Assembly: GCA_026770575.1 (NCBI GenBank)
Contig: MU657179.1
Location: 591,674-655,673 of the forward strand
Origin: Pelagophyceae sp. CCMP2097
Taxonomy: Eukaryota; Sar; Pelagophyceae
Length of the DNA: 64,000 nucleotides
Direction of reading: 5' to 3'
Shown here: piece by piece, positions 20,204 through 31,752 of the stretch
Numbering within the stretch: the stretch's first letter is position 1
Layout of the letters: every line of letters starts with the position of its first letter
The notes under the pieces: model-generated
Database searches by the model: none
Told to the model about the DNA's origin: nothing
What the model saw: the letters and a program-made list of their open reading frames with translations, nothing else
Translations under genes and position numbers: made by a program

Positions 20204-23200
20204 CTAGTGGTGCAGCGGCGACGGCGGCAAAGCGCGGTCCGCCATTTCCGTGTCGCCGCCGCCGAAATGGATCTTGGGGTCGTCGCGGTGCTCTTTCTTG
20301 CGGCGCCGGAAGCTCTTCAGCCCGGCGGCGAAAATGCGCGCCTCGCCGCCGCAGTGCGGCCACAGCAGCACGGCGGCGGTCGCGAAGACGGCGAAGACGA
20401 CGACCACGTTCAACGCGACGAGGACCGAGACGAGAAAGGAGAGCGCGGCGATGGCCCGCGTCGCGGCCGCGGCGTCGTCGTCATCGTCCGACGGCGCGGC
20501 GGCATACGTGCGCGGTGCGCGCGTCGGCAGCGGCCTGCGAAGCGGCGTGACGCGGGGACCTCTGCTTTGTAAAGTTGCGCGACGGATCAAAGGCCCACCG
20601 AACCGAGCCTCTGCTGTGCTTCCAGAGGCGCAGACGCGGGCCGCGTTGCGAAATCGACGGCCCAGGCGTCGGTTGGATCACGGGGCTCTTGGACACGGTC
20701 GGCGAGAGGCTCGGTTGGAGCGTCTCGACACTTTCGACTTGCGTCTCGTTTGAAAACTTCGAGGCCTCGAGGAGCGCCGCTGCCCATGCGGCGTCCATCA
20801 GGCGGCGCCCTGGGACCTCTGCGGCGTCGGCTGCGATGGCGTCGCGCTGGTCCTGGAGCCAAGCGCCGGTGATGATCTTGCGTTTGACGATGAAGCTCAG
20901 GTCTTCCGCAAACGATTTTGCTGTTTTCCCGTTTGCGCGGTCGACGACGTCTGAGGCGTAGAGCGATAGGTGTACGACGACGGCCACGCTATCGGCGCCG
21001 GCGCCGTCAACGCAGGCCGCCGTCGTCGAGGCCGCCGGCGCAAATCCAAAGCGATCGACGACGTAGCCCTCGACGATCTTTGCCTGCACGTCGACCATGC
21101 CCGAAGAAACGAGGTCCGCGCAGTACGACGACTGTGTCGCGTTGGCGGATACGGCGGCGACGACGGCCTAATTACGGACTCGACGCGCGCAAAGGCCGAC
21201 GCACGATGGACTCACGATGGAGATGGACAGCGCCGCCTCCGTCGGCGCGCGCGTCGGGAAGCGTGTCGAAGGCTCGGGCGTCGTCATGGGCCGCGCGCGC
21301 CGCCACGCGACGGAGAAGGACGCCGCCGAGTTGGCGGCGCCCAGGGCCGCCGTCTCCTCTCCGGCGTCGAGGCCCCACGCGGCGTTTGCGTCGTCGTAGA
21401 CGGGGTGGACGACGGTGACCTCGCCAGTATCGGCGTTCAGCGTGGTCCGGTACTGGTATACATCGTCCGCATCGTACTCGCACTGCGACGTCAGCTTGAT
21501 CTCGACGTCGTTGAACTCGTAGCACGACGGGTGCGTCCGCGTCACCGTCAGCAGCACCTCGGACTGGCCGTAGGGTAGGCCGTCGAGCATGAAGGCCGAC
21601 GACTTATGACCGTTGATCTTGATGTCGAGGCCGCTGCTGTCGCCCGCCGCGCCGCAGTAGCCCGCCTCGCCGCCGAAGTACTTGCCCGCGTTCCAGGGCG
21701 AAACTTGCTGGACGTCGAGGCGGTAGAGTACGCCGCGCAGCGACGGCGAGATATTCTGGAGGATGACGCCGATGGTCGCGACGTCGCCGACTTCCAAATC
21801 TTCGCAGTCCGCGCGCGGCTTGAACGAGTCGCCGCAGTGGTACTCGAGCGCGGTAATGGTGACGCGCGAGTCGATCTTCGTCGTGGCCGTCTCGCCCGGG
21901 CAGCTACTCTGGCCGCCCATCGTCGTGAAGATCGGGGTGCCGTGCACGGGGTCCTAGGCCGCGGTTCGCAGAGTTTCAAATGCGGCATCGAGACGGCGAC
22001 GCTCCAGAGTGTCTCTCCCGGGGTGCTTCGGGACCCTACCTGCGTGATCTTGACTGCAAAAAAGTCGTACGGCGACGGGTCCCCGAGCGTGACGGCGACG
22101 GCCTGGCCGTGCGTCTGCGACCGCGCCGAAGACCTCGAGAGCTCGACGCTCAGGGAGGAGCCCCACGTCTGCGAAAAGTCAGCGTTGATGCCAATGCCGA
22201 GGCGGCGCGTCGCCTGGCGGTCCGCCTCGGATAGAGGCGACTCGGATCGCCGCGCCTCGGCGAGGCGGCGGCAGAAGCCGGGCGCGTCGGCCATGGCCCC
22301 AAACTTGGATTCGGCTTCTCCGCCGCCTTGGCCACTATAGTCCCCAGACCACGACCCTTGGCCACTGTAGTCGCCGCCGAGGCGCCTGCCAGAGTCGCCG
22401 CCGAGTCGCCGTTTGCGCAAGATGTCGGCGCAGACGCTCTGCGACACGCCGTACGACGTCGAAGCGTCGCTCGTGTAACCCACGTCGCTCGTCCGCGCAG
22501 TCGTCTCGCCAATCGCCCACTCGAGCTCCACGGCCGCCGTGCCGGAAAACGTCACGAGGCGGTCCGTGTCCGACAGCGCGTCAAACGCCGACCGCGCGGC
22601 CTCTCCGGCTCCCGCGGGGCCGCCCGGCTCGCCGTGCTCGCGCTCCTGGCAGAACTTGGACACCGCCGCCGACTGCGCCTCCGTCGAGTCAAAGTCGCAG
22701 ACGCCAAGAAGCTTGTGCGCCGCGTCGACCGACTTGGCCAGCTGGTCGTCGACCTTGCAGAGCGTGCCGATGCCAAACTGGTCGCCGACCTTGCAGTTGG
22801 CCTCGCTCGCCTGAAGGAACTTTGTCACGGACTTTGCGTAGCTCTGGACGTCGTCGCGGTGGATGTGGTTCTGCCCGGGAACCGCCGAGAAGCGCGTGAC
22901 GTCGCTCGACTCGGAGAGCAGGCCCAAACCATCCTGGAGGTACGACGAAAACGCGCTGTCCTCGGCCGCCGTGGCCTCTGTGAATTTTTGGAACTGCGCC
23001 TTGAAGCCCGAGAGCGCGGCATTGATCCCGGCGTCTACCGTCGTTATGCTCTCCCGCGTCACGTCGCGGTAGTTCTTCAGCACCGTCTTCCAGTTTTCGA
23101 GCCCCGTCCGATACTTGGGCACATATTCCGACTCGTTGCCCTCGCCGTCCGTCTCGTCGCCTAGCGCGGGATGCGTCCAGCGTTTGAGAGGTGTGGCTGA

Positions 23201-26200
23201 AAAAGCGCTGCGACGGGAATCTCCGACGCGGTGCGTCGCGGATGAGCCCGCCGAGCCGCAACATCGTCTTCTCGATCTCGTACACCGTCGTCACAAACGT
23301 CGAGACCTGCTCCGGGAGCCACTCGTGCGTCCGCTCGCCGGAGACGCAGTACCTAGAGGCCAGAGTCCCGCGGGCCGCGTGGAAAGCCCGTCCGACCGCG
23401 CGCGACGCGACGCACATGTCTCCGGCCTCGTTTGCGATGTCGACCTTGATGGCCGTCAAGACGCGAATGTTGGCGCCGCCGCCGACGATGACGTCTGAAG
23501 GCTGCCCGGCGAGGAACGGGTCCGTCGACGTGGATATTGCCACGTCAAAGGTAAAGGTGAGGTCGTGCGCCTGGCTCTGGCTCCTCGACGCGCCGACAGC
23601 GGGGCCCGTGAGCGAGTGCGACAGGCCGGCGCCGGCGCGCAAGTCCACGAGGTTCTTGGCGGCTTCGACTCCAAACCCGGCCGACATGCCCAGACGCACC
23701 GAAACTCCGAGAGTGCCGGCGTTCGTCGCCTCGTACTCGTGCCCGGCGGCGTGCATCCCGGCGATGGACATGGACATAGACACCTCCGTGCCCTCGGTCA
23801 GCGTCGCAAAGGAGTCTCCACCGGGCGGGTCGCGCAGCACGGTGAAGATCAAAGTCGGGTCGGTGGACATCATGAAGATCTGCGGCACGTCGTCCTGAAT
23901 GACGCCGAGGACGACGGCGTGGCGCGTGAAGTCGATGCGCCCGCCGTCCAACGCGCGCTCAAACTCGAAGAAGATGACCTTTGTGAACGGCGTGAACGGG
24001 TTGGGGTCTCCCACCGCGACGCTGTGCGTGAAGCCAAAGTCGGCGTCGAGGGCGTACGTCCCAGGCTCGGATTCGCCGCCAGAGATGCCGTCGTTTATCA
24101 CGATTGAGATGGCGGCGCCGGCCAGGGGCTTGGAGTTGACGTAGCCGTCCAGTACCTCTGTGGCGACGCCGCCCTCGAGCTTGTAGCTCCAGGGCCAGAG
24201 GAGGCCCACCGCCGGGTGGCGCTCCACGACGCCGAACTTGAGCTTAAACGAGTCGCCCTCGACGAAGACGCCGCCTGAAACAAAAGCGCTTCGCGCTAGA
24301 GGCCCGAAAATGGAGCCGAATCGAGGCACGCACCGAGAGTTTTCTTGCCGAAGCAGGCGGACCCGTACGGCTCCGGGCCCTCGGCCTCGGGCAGCGGCGG
24401 CCGAAGCAGCATGGCCTCGTTTGCGTCGAGCGTGCGCGTAAACGCCGCTTGCGAGGCCCAGCGGTTCAAGTCGCGCAGCTGCTGCGCCTCGACGAGGACC
24501 GTGTCGAGGCAGAGCGGCGCCGGAAAGGAGTAGACCTCGTCGCGGCTGTCTGAAGCGTTTAATGCGAGGGCGCTGAGGTCGACGCTGCGGTCACTGCCGA
24601 CCGCCGCAAAGTACTCGTCGACGAATCTAAACGTCGAAGCGGCGCAGGGCCGCGTCACGTTTTCCGGCGCCGAGAAGCGAGGCATCTCGACGCGGCAGCC
24701 GGCGATGGCCGTGTTCGTCGCGGCTTGGACGATGTCCCCGACGAGCTTCACCGCGCACGAGGCGTCCGCGGCGCCGAGCCGGAGCTGGAACTTTGGAGCC
24801 GGCGGCAGAGCCGTCGCCACGTAGCCTTGGTACGTATACAGCTCTCGACGGAACCCGCCGCAGCCGTCCAAAGCAAAGACTACAGGCTGGCCGTGCACGT
24901 ACGCCACGCCGTCGCCGCCGCCGAGGACCTAGAGAGAGGGATTGAGGGTACTGCGACGGTCGAACGGCACCGGGATCCGCCGTGGACGACGACGCAACGT
25001 CGTCCATCGAGCCTCTCGGATGACGGAGTGCTGTGTCCCGGCGACGGACGCCGGAAACGCACGCCGACGCGCACGTCGACGGAGTCGGTGGCGACGAACT
25101 CGAGGACGGTATCCTGCGTCGCGACGAACGTCGTCGACGGCGCGGCCCGCGAAGAATCTTCGTCGCCGTCTCCGGCGACGGCGTCGAGCCGGAAGGCGTG
25201 GTCGCGGCCGACGCCGGCCGCCCCGTATTTCTGGAGGTGGACAGTGACGTTGGACATGTACGCCGCCGCGAACGAAAACGCTCCCGCGCCGTCCGTCGCG
25301 TACGTCTCGACGTCGCCGCGGCCGCGGTCCACGACGACGACGGTGCCGAGCACGGGGCAGTAGCAGCCCACGGCCGAATCTTCGTACTCACAGGCGCCGA
25401 CCTTACCAAAGTCACCGGGCAAGAAGTCGTAGCGCACGACGCCGGAGATGGCCACGGCAGACTCGTCGACAAAGTCCAGAGTGGCGGACTTGAAGTGCGA
25501 GACGGTGACGTGCTCCTCGGGCGGGGCGAAGACGTGTTGGAACGTGCCATCTCGCAGCTCCGTCGTCTTGGAGACGCGGACGAGGAAGTGCTGCTTCACC
25601 TAGGGCGCGCCTCCCGAAATCGGCTTTGTAACCCCCGGCGACTTACCGCGGCCCAGGTGCGATCGGTGACGCGGATCTCCGACTCGAAGTCGCCAAAGAT
25701 GTCGGTCTCGCCAGCGATCAGCGGCGCGTACTTTTCGTCGACGGACCCGTCGTCCAAGAGGTGGTCCACGGAGACGGAGACACCTCGCACGGGCGACCCC
25801 GACTCTGTAATCACGGACACGGTCAGCGTGCCGACCCAGGGCGACGTGAACAGCGCCGTCGTCGAGTCTTTGGGCTCGCCGCCCTGGATCGTCGACACGG
25901 TGTACATTACGTGCGTGCCGGGGACGTCGCCGACATCGCGGTCGTAGTACGAAATGGGCGAGAAGGGCTGGCCGCAGTGCTTGGACGTCGTCGGGATGTC
26001 GGCGATGAGCGTCGTCTTCTCCGGGGCGCCGACGGGCGAGCGGAAGATGCGGAAGCCCTACCGTCGGACCGGTGTCTGCCACTGGCGGTGCGCAGCGCAA
26101 AGACGCACCTCTTCATCCCGCGACGTGTCGAGCCAGCTGAAGCGCACGCCCGTCGCCGAGATCAAAGCAGGCACGACGTCCGCCGGCGCGCCGTCGTAGA

Positions 26201-28655
26201 CGAGGCCCGTCGAGCAGCGGACCTACGGCCTTGTCTTCGACGGCGCCTTCGAGGAGGGCAACGTCGGCGGCGTGACCCGGTCGGTGTGTGGGAACTTTTA
26301 CGGACCTCGGTAAGCGAGGGGTCGACGAGGTTCGCGTTGCAGGTGCCGCCGACGCGGTCGGGGCTGGCGCAGAAGAGCGCCTCGACGCAGTAGAGCCGCT
26401 TGCGGTTGTCGCCGTCGCCGATGACGTCGCCGTCGCGGAGGGCGCACTGCGTCGTTGTCACGCCGTCCACCAGAACGACATTGCAGCCGCTCGCCGAGGC
26501 CATCTTGCGCGAGAAGGCGTCGTGGAGCACGCCGTTGCGGAAGCTGCACTGGCGGTAGAGCCGCTTCTGGGAAGAATCGAGGTGGGAGATGAGCGACCAG
26601 GCGAAGTTGACGCCGGCATTCTCGTTCGTCTCGCACTTGTTGTCGTCCCAGTCCGCCGCCGGGTACCTGGCCGAATACGTCAACTGGATGACGTCAACTG
26701 GACACCGAGTACGTCTTGCACTTACGTCGCCTCGACGGAGATGAGGCCCAGTGAGGTGCCTCCGACGTACTGGTGCAGGTCCACCGACGTGCGCGCGGCG
26801 ATGGTGTGTTCCACCATTTCGGAAATCGTGACCGACCACTCATCAAAAGTTTCAAATTCAAACGACCCGGCGAGCTGCCGCGACCAGACGGGCATCTCCA
26901 TCGCCGCGTCCGGGATCACCATGTGCATCGAGGCAATGGCGACCAAAGCCTCCGCCCTGGAGAGGTAGTTGTCCCCTAAAGAGGTCGCGTCTTCGGAATC
27001 CTCGATGCCGCTCCGCTGGAGCCCTGGAGGAGCCACGCGGGCGGTGTCCCTCGCACGCTCGTTTCCGGGTGTGGATCGCCCTCCGTCGGCCCTCGTGGCC
27101 GCGCGTCAAGGGCGCACCGTTCGTGTCCGCGCTGCGGAAGATGGTGTTCCAGGCCAGCTCGGCGTTGACCATGTCTCTAGTAGACTCCGGCCACGCCGCC
27201 TCGAGGAGCCTATCGTCCCGGGGTTCCTTGTTCGGCGTCCTTCTCGCGTCCCGCGGACGCGATCTCGCTCACAGGCCGCCGAGGCTGGCGCCGCGCAGCA
27301 TGTCGTCGCAGGCGTCGAGGTTGCAGTATTGGCCGGTGAACGCGGGCGCGCAGCGGCAGTTTGCGAGCGACGTCGTCCTCGTGGCGACCGCGTCCCAGTG
27401 GCTGTCCGCGCGATCACCACACGACGTGCACGCCGTCGCGAGCCCGGTGCTAAACGTGCCCGCGGGACAATACGAGCACGATTCCGCGCCGTTGTTGTCG
27501 TTGAACGTGCCCGCGGCGCACGGCGAGCACGTCATAATGCGATAGTATCTCTGACCAAGGGTAGTAAATTCATGAACGTAATCCCTACGACCGCGGGCCG
27601 CGTCCGCCCGGGCGCAAAGGGCCGAAGAGCGCCGCGCATCGGCGTCTTCGCGCCCCTTCGAACGCGCGCGCTTCAAAAAGGCCGCAAAGTGCTTCTGACT
27701 CTGGCCAACTGTGACCCGTCTCGGAGAGGATGCGCTCTCGTGCTCCTTCGACGACACGGGCCGGGCCCTCGTTCGCCCTCTCCGACACGGGATCGCGAAC
27801 CCTCTCCGTCCCCCCCGGGGGCGCTGGCGGACGATCTTCGGAGACACCGAGGGACGCTGCGGTATACGAGGACGCGTACGTGCCGGCGTCGCAGCGCGCG
27901 CACTCGTGCGCGCCGAGGGACTTGGTCGGCACGCCGCCGATAGCTGCGGTGGAGCCGGGGTCGCAATAGTCGCAGCTTGCGGCGCGCGGGCCGGCGGCGT
28001 AGCCGATACTGCACGTGGCGCACGAAGTCGCCCCGGCTGCGGCGGCGGTGCCGGCGGGGCACGCTCGGCAAAACGTGGCGCCGTCGCTTGAGAACGTGCC
28101 GGCCGGGCATTGGCGGCAGATCGTTTTGATGTCGCGATCTTGTGGAGTAAACGGCTCAAAGTCGGCGAAGGAGCCCGCGGGGCACGTTTGGCAGTAGGCG
28201 CCGCCGGTGGCGAATCGTTGGAAGGAAAACATCACCTCGTTATTGCTGATGCAGCGGTTTTGGCATTGGTTCTGCGTCTGGACGTTTCCCGGGCCGCAGT
28301 TGCGACACATCTGGGCGTCGTAATCGGTCGGGACACCGTTGACCCAGGAGTCGACCGCCGCCTGCGCAGCAAAGGCGTCGAGGCGGGCCGGGAAGGGGCC
28401 GTTTGGGGGAGGTCCCCTCGCGCAAAGGCGGTGGGCGTCTGCCTTTCCGGGCTGCTCCTGGACCCCGCTCCATTCTCCCGGATGGCTTGCGCGGACGCTG
28501 GCCCGCGCTTGGTAATCGAGGCATTTGTAGCAGTAAAAAGGCCCGGTATAATGGTTGCAAGTATCACTTATACACGTTTTCGCATACCGGTACGGACACA
28601 CCAACGCCGCCGTCCGATGCAGCGCCGCGCAGACCAGCACCGCCAGCAACCGCAT
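20204..28655 (-). CDS. Giant cysteine-rich type I surface protein
   Basis: Many exons give roughly 2,500 residues. The start at 28655 (MRLLAVLVCAALHRTAALVC) is a signal peptide. The N-terminal region is rich in C..CPAGTF units (TICRQCPAGTFSSDGATFC, TCSPCAAGTFNDNNGAESC), the ephrin-receptor/GCC2-GCC3-like Cys module. A long beta-rich ectodomain follows with VGDPNPFTPFTKVIFFEFE, LGDPSPYDFFAVKIT and HGTPIFTTMGGQSSCPGETA, and an RRLGGDYSGQG...GDYSGQG duplication near 22330-22390. Next are a Pro/Ser/Thr stretch (LQPSLSPTVSKSPV), one transmembrane helix (AIAALSFLVSVLVALNVVVV) and a short basic cytosolic tail ending at 20204. The role may be adhesion, scale or wall attachment, or recognition. Most introns end CTAG|G. 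It could in principle be two genes, but frames and topology fit one. Confidence 0.6.
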
Positions 28656-29268
28656 GGCCCACGAACCGAAGGAGAAAACCGAAGGAAGTTGAACGCTAAA
28701 CGCAAGATTTGCCGGGAACTTGTGGTGAAAACAAAATTTGACACCTTTTGGTTGGTTACAAATATCTGAACTGCACCGCAAGACGCTAAATATTTAAAAG
28801 TTGCCGCTTTTCCGACACTATCTGAAATTTACATTATTTCTTTGACACGGCGCGCACGACTCTTTCTTCACCCGTCCACCGCGCGTTCCATGCCAGACAT
28901 ACGTCAGTGAAGAGGTGTCACATGCCATTTGATTCTCCTCGGGGTTCTGTCCCTTTGGATCGAGTGGTTTTCTCACTCCGTCCCCAGGGACTCGGAGCCG
29001 GTGCAAAATTGGAGGCGTATTTAGACGTATCTCACCGCGCCCCTTGGAATTGTTTTCAACCAACCCTAAGCAATACCTGTGGACCCGCTCGATCGCACGA
29101 CCGACCTCTCCGTTTGTCTCGGGTGGGGCGCGTGCCACAGCCACAAGATCGAGATCTTCGCTCGCTTTTTAAAAAAACAAAAAAACTTGAAACAATCTTG
29201 CAATCGAGTCCGATCGGACTCCTCCGGACGCGTCGACGGCGGCTCCGCGGCCGTCGCGGCCTCTACCA
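28656..29268. promoter_or_regulatory. Divergent promoter region, AT-rich
   Basis: This is the shared upstream region of the giant surface protein (-) and lipin (+). AT-rich patches lie at 28733-28800 (CTAAATATTTAAAAG) and 29167-29200. A 22-bp segment, GGATCGAGTGGTTTTCTCAC at 28956-28975, recurs at 57001-57020 with one change. No gene is evident between. Confidence 0.45.
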
Positions 29269-31199
29269 TGGCCGCCGCCGCGCCGACGGGTGCCGCGGCG
29301 GCGTGGGGTGCCGGCGCCGACCCGCTTGCGCAGGACCCGCCCGCGCCGCAGTGCGCGGCGGCCGACGGCGGCGGCGCGTCTCCTGGCGTCGCGCGCGCCG
29401 CCGACGGCGCGTCCCCGGGCGCCGCGGCCGTGGCGCGCCGCGCCGCGCCGCCGCTCCGGCCGCCGCGGCGCGCGCCCACCGGCGGGCCCGCTGGCCGAGA
29501 GTCGTACATCGCCACGCGGGGCCCCTCCGGCGGCCTCCCCGGCGGCGCGGACATCGGCGCGGGGCCCCGGCGCGGCGCCGACGCCGACTGGGTCGTCGTG
29601 GAAGCCGCCGCCGCGCCGCCCGCGCCCGCGCCGCCCGCGCCGCGCCGTGGCCACGCGGTGGACGTCGTCGTCGTGCTGCGCGCCGGCGGCGACGCGGCGT
29701 GCACGGAGTGCGTCGTCCGCTTCGAGCCCGTCGCGGGCGCGCGCGCGCGCGCGAAGAAGCGCGTGGCCGAGGCGTACCGCGCCTTTGGCACCGGCCTCGC
29801 GCAGCTCCGCGACTCGTACGCGGGGCGCGCGGCGAAGAGCGCCGCCGCGCGCGACTCCGAATCGTTCACCGACGACGAGGCCGACGACGACGGCGCTTCC
29901 GCCGCCGACGACGGCGCCGCGCGGAGCGCCGTCGTGGTCCGCGTCGACGGCCGCGCCGTCGCTGCTTCGGCGTGCCGCGCCGCCGACGGCCGCGTGCGCT
30001 TCGGCGCCGGCGACCGGCCGACGCCGGCCGAGCTCGCGGCGTGGGCGCTGCCGCCGGGCGAGCACTCCGTGTCGTTTGAGGTTTCCGGCGTGGGCGCGGC
30101 GCCGACGCACGTTGCCGAGGCGCGGCTCTTCGTCTGGCGCGCCGGCGATGCCATTGTCGTTTGCGACATTGACGGCACCATCACGCAGACTGACGTCCGT
30201 GGCTTCGTCGACTCGGTACGCCCGGCAATCACCGCCGCCCCGAAAGCCACGCGAGGCCCTAGGTCGTCGCGGAGCACCCGACCGTGGCGCACGTGCGCCC
30301 GCCGCCGCTTCGCCGGCAAACGCGGGCCGCCGACGCGCCGCGTAGGCCGGCGTGTGCGACTTTTTCGAGCGCTGCGTGGCCCCGAAAGCGCACGTGCTCT
30401 ACCTGACGTCGCGGCCGCTGACGCTCGTGACGCAGACGCGCGGCTTTGTCAAGTCGCTGCGGCAGCCGCGCACCGCGGCGGGCGCTTCGGCGGCGGCGAT
30501 GCCTCGCGGCCCCGTGCTGACGTCGCGCGAGGGCGTCCTCGGCGCGCTGTACTGCGAGCTGGTGACCCAGCGGCCCGACGTCTTCAAGACTGCGGCGCTC
30601 CGCGACGTCTGCGCCGCGTTTGGCGACGGCGCGCGGCCGTTTCGGGCCGGCTTTGGGAACAAAGATACAGACGCCTGCGCCTACGCGCGCGCCGGCGTGC
30701 GCGCAAACGCAATCTTCTGCATCGACGCCATGTCGGCCATCCGCACGCCAAGAGCCGCGGGCCACCGGCCCGACTCGCCGCCAGAGTACAGAGGCTACGC
30801 CGACCCAGCGCTCGCCGGCCGCATCGTGAGTCGCCAACTCCAGGAGCCGCGCGGGGCGCCGCGCGAAGCGCCGCACATGCGACTGCGACCGCGCCCGGAC
30901 ACTAGGCGCACCTCCTGGAGCCCGACGGCGCGCCGCCGCCCGACGGCGCGCCGCCGCCGAGGCCGCGCCTCCGGGGCCGCGCGACCGCCGTCGACGCCGA
31001 CGCCGACGCCGCCGTCGCCGAGACTGCCGTCGACGTCGACGTCGACACCGCCATCGACGTCGCCATCGCCGCCGACGTCGCCGTCGACGTCGACATTGCC
31101 GCCGGCACTGTCATCGCCGCCGACGTCGACGCCTCCGCCGTCGAAGTACGCCGCGCGTTGCAACCGCGCGGCGTGGCCAGCATCGACGTGGACATCTAA
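29269..31199 (+). CDS. Lipin-type phosphatidate phosphatase
   Basis: Exons are 29269-30215, 30263-30292, 30346-30825 and 30906-31199, with introns of 47, 53 and 80 nt, all GT-AG with TAG|G acceptors. The N-terminal region carries a divergent N-Lip segment (GHAVDVVVVLRAGGD...CVVRFEP). The catalytic LNS2/HAD domain starts ARLFVWRAGDAIVVCDIDGT with the DxDGT nucleophile motif, then TQTDVRGFVDS, YLTSRPLTLVTQTRGFVKSL, GPVLTSREGVLGALYCELV and FRAGFGNKDTDACAYARAGV. Lipins dephosphorylate phosphatidate to diacylglycerol at the ER/nuclear envelope for triacylglycerol and phospholipid synthesis. The C-terminus is an unusual acidic VD/AD repeat tail ending SIDVDI. The frame is open from 29079, but 29269 follows an A/T-rich leader and is preferred as start. 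Confidence 0.9.
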
Positions 31200-31752
31200 A
31201 GAAAACGAGTTGCGTTTCCGCGAGCGTGGCCCGTCCAAGCGCGCGATTCCAGCCCGGGGCGTCTTCGGAATCGGTTTCGATGCTCCTCGCGCGCGGGGGA
31301 CCTGTCTTGGTCCCTCGAGCCGCCCGAAGCGAGGTGGTCGACTTTGCAAAGACGCGCACCTTTTCGATACTAGGGACCCGAGGAATTCTTGCTAGGGACC
31401 CTAGGAATCCCAGTATGATTGTACGATGATAGAAGCGGCGATTCGAGACCGTGGCGGCCGAATAGAACGCCCGCGGCGCCCCGGGCCCCACACCGTACCT
31501 TTAAGAGCCTCTGCGGCCTCTCGGCACGCGACGAGGCCGAACGAAAGGACGCGCACGACAGCAACGTCGACGATTTTTGGGAGTCCGAGACCGTTTTTTC
31601 GAGACCGTTTTTTCGACCTTTGATGCAGTTCGACACCGTCGGTATCGGCGCCTGGGCCGTCGAGCAACCGAGCCACATGGCGACGACGTCGTTGGAAAAC
31701 CCAAAATACTTGAAATACTCGGGAAACCGGTAGTACCCGCCGGGCGGTACAA
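31200..31752. other. Intergenic region with TAGGAATTC-type repeats
   Basis: Contains TAGGGACCC twice near 31372-31403, AGGAATTCTT, CCTAGGAATCC and ATGATTGTACGAT near 31375-31425, and GGTACAATTGTACC at about 31743-31756. No upstream exon of the following GH2 gene is recognised here, and no separate gene is recognised. Confidence 0.4.

Noticed and set aside
28818..29144. Minus-strand ORF in the divergent promoter
   Set aside because: No domain; it overlaps an AT-rich promoter region and a dispersed repeat.
29079..29268. Upstream in-frame start of lipin
   Set aside because: The extra 63 residues cross an A/T-rich leader-like stretch and resemble no N-Lip sequence; kept only as an alternative.
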